Origin: Casuarina equisetifolia
Taxonomy: Eukaryota > Streptophyta > Magnoliopsida > Fagales > Casuarinaceae
Direction of reading: 5' to 3'
Length of the DNA: 64,000 nucleotides
Assembly: GCA_028551475.1 (NCBI GenBank)
Contig: CM052355.1
Coordinates: 3,162,001-3,226,000, forward strand
Below the pieces are notes generated by a model. That model did no database searches. It was not told the DNA's origin and was given only the letters and a program-made list of their open reading frames with translations. Below, piece after piece: positions 10,550-23,194 of this stretch. A program made the position numbers and the translations under genes. Position 1 is the stretch's first letter. Every line of letters begins with the position of its first letter.

Positions 10550-13500
10550 TTACATGAAGGCTTTGTATCCTGGTGAATAAGAATGTGGAGTTGAAGCTCT
10601 GAATTGCTTATACGAATGAGAACGCCTTTGTCTTGCACGGAGAAGCCATAAGAGTAGAGAAAACAAGATTGCAACTGAAACCACACCCAACCCAACGTAG
10701 ATTCGTTTACTGTTCTGCCTTAGGCCTGGACAGTAACCACCACTTATATATTTTATGGCTTCTCGAACAAAAGCACAGTTCACTAAGTTAACAAGGAATG
10801 GCCCATAATGGTATAGAGCACTGCACGCGTAAACTACAGCCACCATTTGCTTGTAAAAATCAGGGGTCAAACGGCCCACACTAATGCAGTTACCGGATTC
10901 TGAAACTTTGCAAAGATATTTTCTCCACTCCTGCAAAACACACGAGGAGAATACTAAGACTTCCCATGAAAAGATTGGATCAAATACCTTTTCCTTCGCT
11001 TCCTGCAAATAACTGGCACATATGAGATCCGGTTTTTGAGATTTGGTGTGTATTCTAGTTGTTAATATACATCAAGTGTTTTTTTTACCATCTTGCTACC
11101 ACTACATCAAAAGATTAAGTTTGATGAGTGTTTCATAAGATTTTACTTTAAGACCATAACATTCCACTATACTTCCAAATTAAAAGACCTATGGGTGTAG
11201 TGGTAGCAGGACAACAACATGTTTCTTCTTATACAAATTGGTTTTCAAGTATAAAATTGGTTCTCAAATCCATTGAAGAAGTATACAATATGCATCTAAT
11301 TTAAAAAAAGTTGCCCTTAATGAAGAATCTCATCTAGGGTGGAACTTTAAGAATCATGAATTATAATGGTCATCAACTAGAAATATTTCTCAAATCACTG
11401 ATTATTTAGAGATCTCAAAGGAGCTTCAACAAGAAGTTACAGCAAAGGGATCAACTTGAAATTGCATGTTTATGAGTTTAGCCATAATGGTGATATGCTA
11501 GTTGTAGCTTACCAGTGCTGCATTGGTTAAGTTCACTTCACCCTTAGCACATTCCCTCATATTAGGAAGATAGGGATTACAGAGAAGAGGGACCAGCGGA
11601 CCAGACTGGTTGTAATTAAGTTCACTTTTGGGCGAGTTGGGCACAAGTTTGATGAACTTATTAACATTACCAACCAACTGGGAAGTGACATCCTTGGTTT
11701 CAGACAAGGTTTCTTGGGCTGTTGCGTTGTCAAGACATGGAAGAAAATGATCCATAGCTGAATTAGCTCTAGGGTTTTCAAGCCATTGATCCATTGCAAC
11801 ACATGTATCTGCTATCACACTGGAATGTGGAGAGCAGATATTAGATAAACAATTGTGAGAGGATAGATCCAACCAAAAGTTACTACATCCTTTGTAGTCA
11901 TAATAATATGGATGACATCAGAAGTAACAGATCAATTTATAGTAATAGCTACAAAGCTTACTTATTGAAGATGAGAAATACACCACACAAGACAAGTGTT
12001 AGTGTGACGAGAATCCACCCAAAAATCACCAATCTGTAGTTATTAATTTGTTTAATCAGCAAACAAAAGAATCAAGTATGAAATGGGAATACTGTCAATG
12101 GTCAAAAAGCTTTATACGACCTCAAAGGAAATTCACATGCTAGAAAAAGTGGGAAACACACTCACGTGTACACGAGAAATTGAAGGCCCAAAACTGAAAA
12201 TACTGTAGGCAGTGACGACAACAGAAGTATTAGGGAAGACATTTATGGCATGCCAATAAGAGAAAAGTAAGCATCGAATTAAAACAAGCAATAGCCTTAC
12301 AGAAACCAAGGAGGGCCAAGAACAGCATTACAGCGGCAACCGCGATAAGACCCATTTTCCTGCAGAGAATATCAACAAATCGAATCGATGATAAGAAAAT
12401 AGATTGGAAAGATGCCGTTTCAATTGGTATTTACTCACCCATAATTCAAAACTTTTCGAATGTCCTTTGAATGCTCATTTGTTTCCTTTTTTAGAGTGTG
12501 AGAAGAACTGTTGATCATTCTTTGTACTTTGCTAATGCTTTCTTGGACATCAGGAGGAAGAAGAAATTGAAACACCTGAACTTCTTTGGCCGCAGCAAGA
12601 TGATTCGACACATTCCGTAGAGTCCGCACTACAATATCTACTTTACTTGAAACACTTTGAAGTGTGCCAATTGTGCTACGATGAAACTTTTGCTGTCCGA
12701 TGAAGAGCGCAATACATCCAGTGCTGAAACCACAAATCAATTGACAAATAAGTTACATAAAATTAGCTCTCTCATTTACACACGTCTAGACATGTGGAAG
12801 CTTGTAATCAGATTCCAGGGGAAGGAAAAGCCAAACCCACATTGCAGCGACTGTGAAGAATGTGAGGAAGATAAGGGAAAGTGTAGAAGTGTTCCGATAG
12901 TAGCCATAACGTTGTTGATGGCAGCAACAATAGTAGAGGCCGATTATAAACAAGCACAGGCCAAGTCCCAGAAACCAAATTGCCGCAATTAGGAACAAAG
13001 GGGCACCAGTAAACCCAGCAGACTGTATTAAAATCAGTATTAGAATGCTAAATTTCCACAAACCAATTATACGTTAATATAAAAGAAAAGCTTGTTAAGT
13101 AAACTAAAAATTGATAGAGATCATTAAGCTTTCAAAATATCATAAGGTATTAATAATTTTAAGTGAATTTTAAATGAGAAAAGATAGAAGGATTGAGAAA
13201 GCTTCGGGATATAAGAATATGAAGGTTGGTAAAGCCAAACAAATCCTTGATAATAGAACAAGATATAACTTATGAAAGTACCACATTATCTAACAAAGAA
13301 TACTAAACAATATGGCCTAAAGATAGAGAATTGAACTACAATTATGGAAGTAAAAAGAAAAAGGCAACAAAACGGAAACTAAAGAAACTCACAACAAAGT
13401 AATGATGGTTTGTGATATTCCATCCACCCTCGTAATATCGAAAATGGTCAAGAGGGTCTCTCCTGTGCGTTCGTTTTGCAGCCAATATCAGAGATGTATT

Positions 13501-13990
13501 CTTTGTAGTTTTAGAGATTTTATCCTCCAGAAGATACCTCTGCGTACCCCATGAAGCGGCAATGTAATCACCCCCATCTCGCATATCTTCAAGTGATGAA
13601 TCATGGAATAGTTGACATAGTATACAAGGACAGAGTGGTTAGAAAAGAGTTCTTGATCAAACCATTGAAAAGAAAAATTTTAAGTGCTATTTGGTGAGCC
13701 TTCTGAAAGAATTTTAAAGATTAGCATTTATGTGATATAAGATTAACAGAGAAAATGATGCATGGACGAACAAACTAAGTCCTTGAGCACCCATAAACTT
13801 AGCTTGGCATGCCGGAAGTACTTTTGATCTCATAGACAAGAAACTTTTTAATTGCTAAGTGAGAGATACCTCGAACGAGAGCGGTTGATGTTTGATGACA
13901 TTGAGAAGCTCCATCAGTGACAGGAAGGGTTAAGAAAACAAGAAAGAGAGTCGGTAGCAGAAGGAAATGCTGTGACTTGAAAAAGAACAT
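10550..13990 (-). CDS. TM-B, intact multi-pass membrane protein (At2g12400-like)
   Basis: Nine exons on the minus strand: 13870-13990, 13393-13586, 12841-13022, 12439-12723, 12301-12359, 12166-12193, 11962-12033, 11513-11819 and 10550-10930. All junctions inspected have GT..AG borders and keep phase. They total 1629 bases, a 542-residue protein. The product has a signal-peptide-like N-terminus (about 1-27), RRDPLDHFRYYEGGWNITNHHY in exon 2, membrane segments at about 108-138, 148-172, 263-289, 291-313 and 493-513, and a Cys-containing region (VIADTCVAMDQW, LCNPYLPNM, NCISVGRLTPDFY, GGYCPG) between the last two. Length and order match the plant family of At2g12400/At2g25270, an uncharacterised membrane protein family. 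The short basic C-terminus after residue 513 should be cytosolic. Function unknown. It is the only copy of five in this window without a lesion I could find. Confidence 0.85.
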
Positions 13991-15129
13991 GGCCCTATCG
14001 TTTTGTCTTTTGTTTGGTTTTTCTACCTGAAGAGAGGAGTACTTGACGAGATCAATGATCTTATAGGATTTCTCCGAAGCGAGATGGGAAGGATGTAGAT
14101 TTTAGTACCTCGTTTTATTCCGTTTGCCGGTTCGAACAAATGCTTGGTTTTGGCTTTGTGCAGAGGAACTATTACATCAGCAGTTTGAACGTTGAACTGC
14201 AATTTTCTGTAGGATGCTTCTTGCTTGTACATTGCTTCTGTCATTTACTTCACAATGATGTTAAAAATATGCAGAATACATTTGTTATGCCGAATAAAGT
14301 AAAACATAACGACAGGTATATCTGCAAAACAAAGTTATATTTTATATGTAAATGAATTTGAACAGTTGATAAATCCGATGCTTTAGAGTTAGATTTGAAT
14401 CAAAACTTTGACTAATATTCATTCGATTATAGCTTGTACTATTGTAAGGAATCGTGCAGTTTGCTTTCTATTGATGCACCATAGCCGCATTGCTGAAATG
14501 CACTTCATTAGTAATGCTTTTGCACTAAGTTTGTTAAGAGTTGATAGGATCTTTTTTCATAAATCATGATTCCAAACTCATTCTTTAACAGTGTGAGAAT
14601 TATTGTTCATATCTCAACAACCCTATCACCATGATAGTCTACCTTTTAGACTAATTGTGGTGCTGTTCAACTGCATAGACTCACCTTTCGAGCATATTAG
14701 TGCTAATGAGGAACCTAGACTTTAATACCATATTAAGAATTAACTTTAATACCACTATTCAATTCAAAAATTAACTTTAAGAGTTAGTAAAATCTTCTTT
14801 CACTTAATTAGGATTCCAAACTCATTTCTTAATGATATAAGAACAATTGTCTCCATCTCAGCAAAATTTAGGATACGGAACTTTTTCATGAGGTCGGCCA
14901 AAGGGGCCTCGTGTTGTCCTGATAGAGAAGAATTGGGCGGAAAGCTCTCTGAGCCTACCCCTCTTCTTGCATTTGGTCAAGACGATGCATGGTATTAGTA
15001 CTCATTAATGGTATCAAAATTGCTTGTTCTTTAATCCTCATATTTTCTTGTCGCAAAACTTGTTTTTCAATAGGACGATTGAGAGGAAGAATCCAAATAA
15101 AAGAACATTTCGGTTTAAAGCCTTGTATT
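13991..15129. other. TM-B upstream region and spacer; no gene
   Basis: Holds the TM-B 5' leader and presumably its promoter, then AT-rich spacer. From about 13990 to 16810 the sequence is almost identical to 30035-32810, much closer than to the other two copies. Confidence 0.6.
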
Positions 15130-16100
15130 CCTTCTTCGGATTTTAGTCAGAAAACGTAGGGGTTGATTTTCTTGGTAAAAAGCTGGTGCCGCGTCTCTCT
15201 TGCATAGACTAACCAGAGGATCGAAGAGAGCATAACTGCTTTAATGTGCAGGTTTTATCAGCATTGAAGGAATTGCAAAGAACTAGCGAGAGTGGACCAG
15301 ACTAATTATAGCAAAGTACGTCCTGCATTGTGGGTGGCATCTCTATTGGAAACATTAATTATGAACTGATTCACTATACTAGATATTAGGAAGGTGACAT
15401 TTTTGCCCAGAGACAAGGTTTCTTGAGTTGTTGTGTAGTCCATGCAAGGGAGAAGTTGGCTTAGAGCTGAATGAGACGTGGGGTGTTTAAACCATTAATC
15501 CATTGCAAACACGTGTCTGCTATTGCACTGAATTGGATACGGATAGAGGTCTTGTAACTTTCGGTGATGGCAAGGTTTTGGAATCATTGCCATCACCTAA
15601 ATTTAAAAATCATTCACTTTATTTTTATATGCATCGTGAAGTTTGTTCAAGTACATTTGTTGGTATCTCATGACTATTCATTTAACTTTTCAATGTTTGT
15701 ATCCTTTTGCTTGAGAGCATATTCCAATAATGGAAGCGACCTTAGAAACCAATCACGTTCCAGTAAAAAATACTATCGGAGGTGAAACTTCTTCTACGCG
15801 GTGTACAAAACACAACTTCTGGTGCTGAAGACACCATATATCGGTAATGGAGTCAAGAAGAATAAACCCCGTATAAGCTCAATCGTAGAAGGGAAGGATA
15901 GAGAGGGGACTTGCATTGCTATAACAATGAGAGTTACAAGGAAGACAAGAGAAAGTGCATAGGCAATTGGAGAGCAGCCATAGGACTTTGTCCTTCTGCA
16001 GCAACAACAAAGAATTAAGAAGCATGGCCAAATATCAATAACCAAGTTACAATAGTAGCCAGAAGGGGAATACCAGTAAATGCAATTGACTGCATGAAAA
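15130..16100 (-). pseudogene. TMp relic, unit 2
   Basis: On the minus strand an exon-3-like piece (about 15840-16100) starts with a frame reading AFTGIPLL, aligning with AGFTGAPLF of TM-B, then shifts frame into a CCCC..SYG..PIAYALSLVFLVTLIVIA hydrophobic stretch. An exon-8-like piece (15250-15545) gives ADTC, then a stop where TM-B has Gln, then DYTTTQETLS against DNATAQETLS of TM-B. A last-segment piece with LWLVYARETRHQLF ends at about 15170. Exons 4-7 are absent. It is a divergent paralogue of the TM gene that died before the units were duplicated. Confidence 0.6.
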
Positions 16101-17001
16101 CCATTCTTTAGAGTGAGAAATTAATACATCAAGACAACTAGAACATCTAAGTAACAAATAAAAAAACAATAATTGAGAAACCATGAATGTGCATGTGATC
16201 CAAGCGATTGGGTTTATAATTTTGAGCCATACATAGTATTGTCAGCTTACAAGAAGGAGAATTCAAGGTCAGAGAAGACATCACTCGTTAAAATTTAGAT
16301 ACTTTTTTCTATCATCAAGAAGAAATGTCCATATGTTATCTTGGTATGCACCTGATTTATAAACTTTAAGATTTACACAATTATAGCAACAATTAAAAGA
16401 CTGTTAAAATGTTTCCTAAACACGAGAAACGCTAAATTGTGGTTAGTGATTGGGACTTAAGTAACTTCAAGGAATTTCAAAACGTAAAGTTCCTTAAGGA
16501 CTTTGTGGGATTTCGAAATTTTGTTGGCGGTGCATAAATTTGGAAAAATAAAATTGTAGAATGTGAGATTTGCTATTGTTTTTCCAAAGCAACATTGACC
16601 TCGTGATGGAAATTCATAGGTCCAACCACCAAAAACTTGCCATTTGAGCAATGGTGGGTATGTACCCAGACAACATGGTTTATTTGTTTGGCCTGCAGTT
16701 AGGTGCCCCAAGGGGGGGCGGATAGTCTTAGAATTGTAACAGAATTCCTGGTTCAAGGTTCCAAACTGAGATGAACAAGTTGAATCATAGGCTCTACAAT
16801 ATGGGATTACTTACCCTCCTCCATCTCAATCTCCCCTTTAAGACGGTCATTCTAATGGTTGTGGATTTTGTAGAGATTTGAGTATCATAAGTATAAGATC
16901 CACGTTAAAATATGGAGAGAAAGAAGGAAGGGACACCGTCTAACTTTCCTCAAACTGGCACACAAACTCATAGAATTTATTAGGAGACACCAAGTTCAAT
17001 A
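16101..17001. other. Spacer with unassigned conserved block; no supported gene
   Basis: Includes a 99-codon minus-strand frame (16457-16756) with counterparts at 32417-32848 and 48939-49193 but closed in unit 1. It matches no family I know and is left unassigned. The microhomology TTACT near 16811 marks the breakpoint used in the unit 3 deletion. Confidence 0.4.
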
Positions 17002-18600
17002 CTAGATATTCTCGACCGCGAGCAGGCGAGTCCAGGTATAGAAAGAGCAAAATGCTTGTAATGTCATTAAGAACAGGAGCAAAACTGCAGCAAGCAGTAC
17101 CAGAATCAGCCAACACCCAAACACGTTAAGCTTCAAGTATTTCCCAACTTTAACTCTCCATCTACTGTTGTGATACCTATTCACATCTTCAATCACCTTG
17201 TCTAAGAATGACACTCTTGTCAACCTGATCGACTTGCTCATTCCATTCTAGAGGTTGGCCACCTCTCCATCACTTCTCAGACGATTTAAAATGATCCTTC
17301 TTTCTTTAAGTACTTGCACATTCTCTTCAGTGTCTATGATGCCATTCATTAATTCAGTGTAACGTGTAAAAGTCAACGGGCCCGATGCATTTGAAGCTTC
17401 ATATGCTACCAAGTTTCTCAAAAATCACCTCCGTGTTAACATCTAAGGCATGGTTGAGATAGTACCCTTCATGGGTACGAAATGTACCCCAGATTTTGAT
17501 AGTTTAGTCACGGAAGGGATTGTAATTTCCTTTACCAGTGGTGGCCTGCTAATATTGTTGTTTGAACTTGTATTCTCATCTTGGGGCTTGAGTTCTTCTT
17601 TATCTTGGCCAAAAAGTAAATACTATATAGGCTGCTTTAAGATTGTGAACACCAGAAGGTTAGAGATGATTGTCCGAGGCAATTTCTGGACGAGTTTCAC
17701 AGGTCTAGATTTTAGTGCCTGCTTGAGGCCGTGCTTTAATTTCGAAAGCAGCTTCGAACTCTCATTAAGGACTTGTTCCTCATGCCTTGAATCTGCAGAA
17801 GGTTTTTCCTCACCTTGCATGTCTTCAGTATGATCCTCAACTTCTATTATTTCCGTTGGTTCTTCCATTTTAGGCACCATCATTTGCCACAAAAAGTCTA
17901 ACAAATGTTGGCGCTCTAAGACTTGAGCCTTCGGCAGGTAGCGTGAGGTCGGAAAGTGAAAGCTCTTTGAATAATCCTATTAACATTAGACGTAAATTGT
18001 TATCGACAGTCTCTAGTGATGAGAATTGGAATTCTGACATCTTCCTCAATACAAACATAGGAATTTGATTCTCGAGCATTACAATATCTCTTAGAATTGA
18101 ATTATGCGCCAACTTCGTTCTTGCTTAGTCCATCAAGTGTGACATCCTCGAAGAGACTCTTGTTAGCCCCCTTCCTTCTCTGATGGCGAAAAGCTGAAGG
18201 AACTCAAGTAAGAATGATGCGTCAAGGGCCATCATCCATGCTAACGTTTCACCATTGAAATCCAAGTGCCTATGATAGCACGCTCTGATCCTTTGCTCAA
18301 GGTTTCTCAACTGGTCAACAACATTTCGGAAATTAAGGCTTTGGAGTTGCTTTTGAGCTTTTTTGCTGCTACTACCTTGTACCTCTCCGTCTCATAGAGC
18401 TCGGGACGCCAATCGTGGTAAGGACCAAGAGCAACCTGTTGGAGAGTATAAGAATCGGGATCACTAGCTAGAAGGGCTTTGGGGACGTTGAAAATGCATA
18501 TAGGGTCTTCATCATAATCCTCGATATCTTCTTCAAGGGTTCGACGGATCTGAATGACCCATTGTAGCTCATCAAATTTCGACTCAGACTGTGATGACAT
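17002..18600 (-). pseudogene. DUF247-2, dead type I DUF247 gene
   Basis: Full-length relative of DUF247-1 from MSSQSESKFDELQW (18600) to the C-terminal anchor (17002). Lesions include TGG to TAG in the LWNGM motif (near 17250), a 43-base deletion near 17450 between two CAATGG words, frame damage near 17935 in the segment after IQVSE, a stop near 18126 and a one-base loss near 18360. The TAG and the 43-base deletion are shared with DUF247-5 (49479-51073), so both descend from one already dead gene. Confidence 0.9.
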
Positions 18601-19009
18601 TGTTTGTTGGGAAGAAGAGAGATTTTCTAGGAAAAGCTTTAGCTGTGGAGTGGCGAGGGAGTTGGGAGTATGAGAGTTTTAATTACCATAAATACAGAAA
18701 CATTACTATAATTAATGAACTTCGTTAAAGGCTTGCCATCGACATTAAGACGTGCGTTTCACACGCTTGTTTTACTTCTTGCGGGTATCTTCCATTAGCG
18801 CCGGTCACCATCTCCTTTTCGTTTTTATCTTGAGCAACGTCTGTCAAGGATCTGTTTTATAATAGAGTCACATGGACTAAATGCGTTAGGCTTGGGGTAA
18901 GATATGGTGATCACAGGGAAAGCCACATGTGAGCGATAAAACATTTGGATTGGCATCCGGCCCATGGTGTCACCATAAGCCACTTGAAGTGGCAAATAGA
19001 AGAGGAAAC

Positions 19010-20105
19010 TTTTATAGGCAGGTAATATAGATATGCATCGTCCTCATAAAGTAGTTTAGCAAACTGTTTATTCACCGAAGAAGGAAGAAGGATTAGGTTT
19101 ACTGAACCTCAAAATTTGGAATAAAGTCCTTTTAGAAGTTGCTTTGGAATCTCATTAATCTCCCAAAAGGTTCATTATAGAGCAAACTGTTTATTCACCG
19201 AAGAAGGAAGGAGGATTAGGTTTACTGAACCTCAAAATTTAAAATAAAGTCCTTTTAGGACGTATGCTTTGGAATCTCATTAATCTCCCAGAAGGCTCAT
19301 TATGGAGTAAATGAACTCACAATACAAAGTGTAAAAGAACCTCAGTAATGCAGTTGAACATAAAAGGTACCATGGCTTGGAGTTGGCAGGGTCTCCTCAA
19401 GTTAAAGCCCATACTTACCTTTGTTCTCTCAAGTCCTATATATTGTTGCCAAAAGATTTATAATGATGTTTGATAAGTTGAAGAAACTGTGGATTAGTAT
19501 AATTTATTTTGGACATGTGACATTAGCAAACATAATTTCATTGGATGACTTGTTTGTAGGGACAAACTTTCTACAGCAACAAAAATTGTACAATGGCTTC
19601 CTTTGGTAAACATATATTGTGATTTTTGTCAATCTCATTTAGAAAATAGAAGTCATCTATTTTTCGAATGTGTATAGACAAGAATGATTTGGAAAAGTAT
19701 TCATGCTTAGAATGGAATCCAATGTGACATTGGAGGATGGAATGAAGAACTACAATGGAGGATCAAAGCAATAAAAGGAAAGGATTTAGCTGCCAAACTT
19801 CTCAAGATATCTTTTTTAGCTTGTATTTATTGTATATGGGTTGAACGAAATAGAAGACGTTTTCAAGAAAAAACAGGGAAAATTCCTATTCTCTTAACGA
19901 AAATAAAAAAGATAGTACGAAGAAGAGCTTCTTTGTTTAGAAATATAAAATCTTCTCAATGCAATGTTATTTTGAGTGAAATTTGGAAGCTTCTAATATC
20001 CATCTTTTCATAGATATAGTGACTTTTGTAATATTGGGGTATGTCCCTGTGCTTTTGTACTTTAATATGTATTAATACAATTTATCTTTTCACTAAAAAA
20101 AAAAA
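19010..20105 (+). mobile_element. 5'-truncated LINE (L1-type) insertion
   Basis: The plus strand encodes the end of a LINE ORF2: a KKEGGLGLLNLKIWNKVLL-like segment, then a zinc-binding reverse-transcriptase tail (zf-RVT) with CDFCQSHLENRSHLFFEC-like sequence near 19620-19680, a short 3' UTR and a poly-A ending at 20105. AGAAGAGGAAAC stands on both sides (18998-19009 and 20106-20117). The sister spacer has the unoccupied site once at 51458-51469. The reading frame is broken. Confidence 0.88.
19058..19303 (+). repeat. 123-bp tandem duplication inside the LINE
   Basis: The block starting AGCAAACTGTTTATTCACC occurs at 19058 and 19181 and duplicates about 41 codons of ORF2. The period is a multiple of three. 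Confidence 0.8.
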
Positions 20106-20287
20106 AGAAGAGGAAACAATTATTTAAGAACTGACTATGGTTTGGTTTGGAGACCTACACGACTAGTTTGGTTTGGAGACTTATTCTTGTTTGGTTATCC
20201 AAAGTGTAAGGTTATGTTTTCATGAGAAAGAAAGAAAATTGTAGCAACATCTAGTTCACTAAGTTCTATTTTCCTAAATCATTAATC

Positions 20288-20846
20288 CATTTCTGCCTCA
20301 ACAATGGAATGAATGAATTTTGATCTTAAGATAAGCTAGACAAGATAAAGAAGAAATTTGGACAAAGAATATAAAACTTTATTCCATAGAAATTAAATTA
20401 CTATCACTTAAAGTTGACATGAGAAATTACTCTATTTTTTAGCTTTTGCAAAGCTAATTTTCTTGAGGAGCTGATTCATTCTAATATGCATATCTCTTTA
20501 TATGGACTAAAACAAATCATTACAAGACATTCAACACATTTTTTTATTAGGAAATCTTACAACAATTTGGAAAAACACATGAAGAATGTTCAGAATGTGT
20601 TGTAATGATTAATATTATTCCATATAAGAAGATATGCATATTAGAAGTGAATAAGCTCCTTGAGAAAATTTAGCTTTGCAGAAGTTAAAAAATAAATAAT
20701 TTTCTTTTATCAACTTTAAGTAATTGTAACTTAATTTGTATTGAGTAAAATTTCACACTCTTCCCCTAGAATTCTTTATTATCTTGTCTAGTTTATATTA
20801 AGAACAAAATTTAGTTTATTACATTAAGAATTAAGGCAGAAATTGA
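20288..20846. repeat. Fold-back element of about 560 bp
   Basis: The two halves are imperfect reverse complements for about 250 bases: AATATGCATATCTC..TATATGG at about 20484-20503 pairs with CCATATAAGAAGATATGCATATT near 20619-20641, and CTAGACAAGATAAAG pairs with its complement near 20778-20790. The outer ends TTTCTGCC and GGCAGAAA also pair. It has no coding capacity. It may be a MITE or a hairpin-type element. The sister copy at 51595-52445 is split by a LINE. Confidence 0.65.
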
Positions 20847-22745
20847 TCATATAAAAGTGGTATCAAAGCTGTAAAAATTCCTAACAAATTGGGATTAGGG
20901 TAGGAAGGTTGAAATTAATATGACCATGGATTGAAGTTGTTGATCCATAAAATGCAAATAAGAAGCATATTAATGTTTTTAAGGTAAGGCTTTCTCTTTC
21001 TAGATCCTCTTTAATTTTCAATGACATTGATGTAGATTGACTAGAATATATTGTTAGAGTGGTAGATTGAGGTCTAAAATACTTAGATATATGATTTTTT
21101 TCCATTTAGGTTTGAGCATTTGTGAGCCAAATTGGAAATTTTGTTGTAGAGCATGACATGTTTGGAGATAATAAGGATTTTTTTGAAGTTGTTGAATTGA
21201 AAATCAAACGGGTCAAGTTGATTGTGGAAGTGAATCATTTGGCTCAAGTTGTTGCATTAGATGATGGAGAATGATAAAGATCAAAAGATGACATCAAAGA
21301 TTGAGATGGATGACTAAGAAAAAATTTGAAGATGTACTTCAATTTATTGCAAGCAGTAGTGAAGTAGAGGTTATTGGTTGATTTGTGGGTGATTTTGGTT
21401 CTAATGGAGGTGGAAGTGTAGTGAACAACGGACGCACTAGACCCAAAAAGACGGGTCAAGTTGCAAACTCTCAAGTGAGATAGAAACTACCACCAGTGGT
21501 AGATTGACAATGTTGATAGGTAAGGATTGTAGATCGGCCCATTTGAGTTCAATTTACAGTGGAAGATCGTCATGAATAGTGGCTAAGGTTGGCAGATGAC
21601 AAGTTGGGTTGTTGATTGGGTTGAAAGCTAGTCAGGTGATACATTCAATAGGACGACACTCATGTGCAGTGCACACTCCAAGTGTGCAACAAACACGCAT
21701 AAAGTGCCTGCATCGGATATGATTTCTTTTTGTTCCCCGTTTGCAAGGCTTTGTTAGAAGCTTTGTAGAGATTATGAAGAGAATTTCATGTTTGAGAGGA
21801 GCTTGTGATGTCCTATTGTGATGTAGATGATGAAGTGAACATTATGGGAATTTTCATTTTGATGAGATCCAAATAAGGTGTGTAATACTTTAATAGGTGA
21901 ATTATGAAAAGCACCAACAATTAATAATAAGGCGTGGACTCTCTAAGATGTTGCTGCTTGTTAAGTCCAATAGTTTTATGACTAATGACGGCCTCATGAT
22001 GGATGAGGCTTTTGGTTGTACGAAGCCCATTATGATCATTGGTGCCAACGAAAGAGACCAGTACCTAGAGAGGAACATTTCCTATGAAAGGAGTAACCAA
22101 GGAAATTCTGTAGTGGAGGTGTGCAAAGAGATATGGCATGAGAGAGGTGTAGTTTGAGAAAAGACAAGGTTTAAGAGCTCCATAATTGATGAGAACTTAT
22201 GTCGGGGAGACACTTCCTATTAATGTAGAGATTTTATATTTTCTTATAATACATGAATGTTGCACTAATATTTCTAGAAGAGATATATTAAGATTAATGG
22301 ATCAATTAAGTGAGTATCAAAGTTGTAATATCTATTTATAAAGAAGCATTTTTGTAATTGTAATATCTAGGTTTTCTTTATGAATTGAAGGGAGGTAGAA
22401 GAGCCTAGATGAGATAAATTGTAGAGGGCCTCAAGGCCTAGTTGTAGAGCCTCATGAGTTAATGATGAATGTCCTATGGTTCTAAATGGTAGGAGAATTC
22501 TTATGAAATATGAAAAAATTAATGAAAAGTGTCCTAGTGTAGGATATTGTGTTAGTCCAAATTTTTTTAATCCTATTAAAAGAAAAATTTAGATTAAACA
22601 ATGATCCGATTTTATCTCCCAAATGCACCAAACTTGCTAAGGGGATAAAACAACTAGAGAAGATTAAGATAATTAGATATAGTAATGTGCTTACTACCTT
22701 AATGGAAAACTCACATGGAGCAATGTGTAGCGTAACATGATTTTG
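20847..22745. other. Spacer S; no gene, probably decayed transposon
   Basis: Mostly AT-rich, without conserved frames against its copy at 52446-54180. GTGGTATCAAAGCTG at 20858-20872 resembles an initiator-Met tRNA primer site, so part of this may be an old LTR element. A tract at about 22215-22670 is almost identical to 53635-54096, although the rest is clearly diverged. Confidence 0.5.
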
Positions 22746-22785
22746 GTAGAATAATTTTATTTACTTAACGTGTGCAGTTCGGAAG

Positions 22786-22986
22786 TCATGAAGTAGAGAT
22801 GTAACAAATAGCCACGAGATAGCAGTCCATTGTTTGTTTATCTGTTTTATAAGAGATTAGGTTATGACCAAGTATTGCCAAAATAACTCTGGTGGAGAAC
22901 GGTGTCATATAATAACTACTCCATCCGGAGTAGCAGAAGAGTCGTAGAGCTAGCCAAACGAATGACTTGGCCAGGCTCAAAATCAA
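22786..22986 (-). other. Hydrophobic conserved frame of unknown nature
   Basis: A 66-codon minus-strand frame rich in Leu/Ser/Phe (SLAKSFVWLALRLFCYSGW), present in three spacer copies (also 54185-54430 and about 32880-33110). Its end differs between copies and one copy is interrupted. It could be the end of a lost gene. Not recognised. Confidence 0.3.
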
Positions 22987-23194
22987 GGTAAATGCAAATG
23001 ACAGTAGTACAATGTGGTAGATGTGGGTGCTTCAGAAAACTGAGGATATCGACAGGATAAACAATTTCGGATTTGACAATCGTTAACATAAAAATTAGGC
23101 GATCGAGGAGGAGCTCACCTTGATCATCAGTTAATCGTTAACGTTGTTCAATGGGAAAAGCAATAGATCGTGGCCCAAGGTGACAGGAAGTGTC

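Noticed and set aside
16457-16756. 99-codon minus frame, also at 32417-32848 and 48939-49193
   Set aside because: Recurs in three units but is closed in unit 1 and matches no family I know; kept only as a conserved block.
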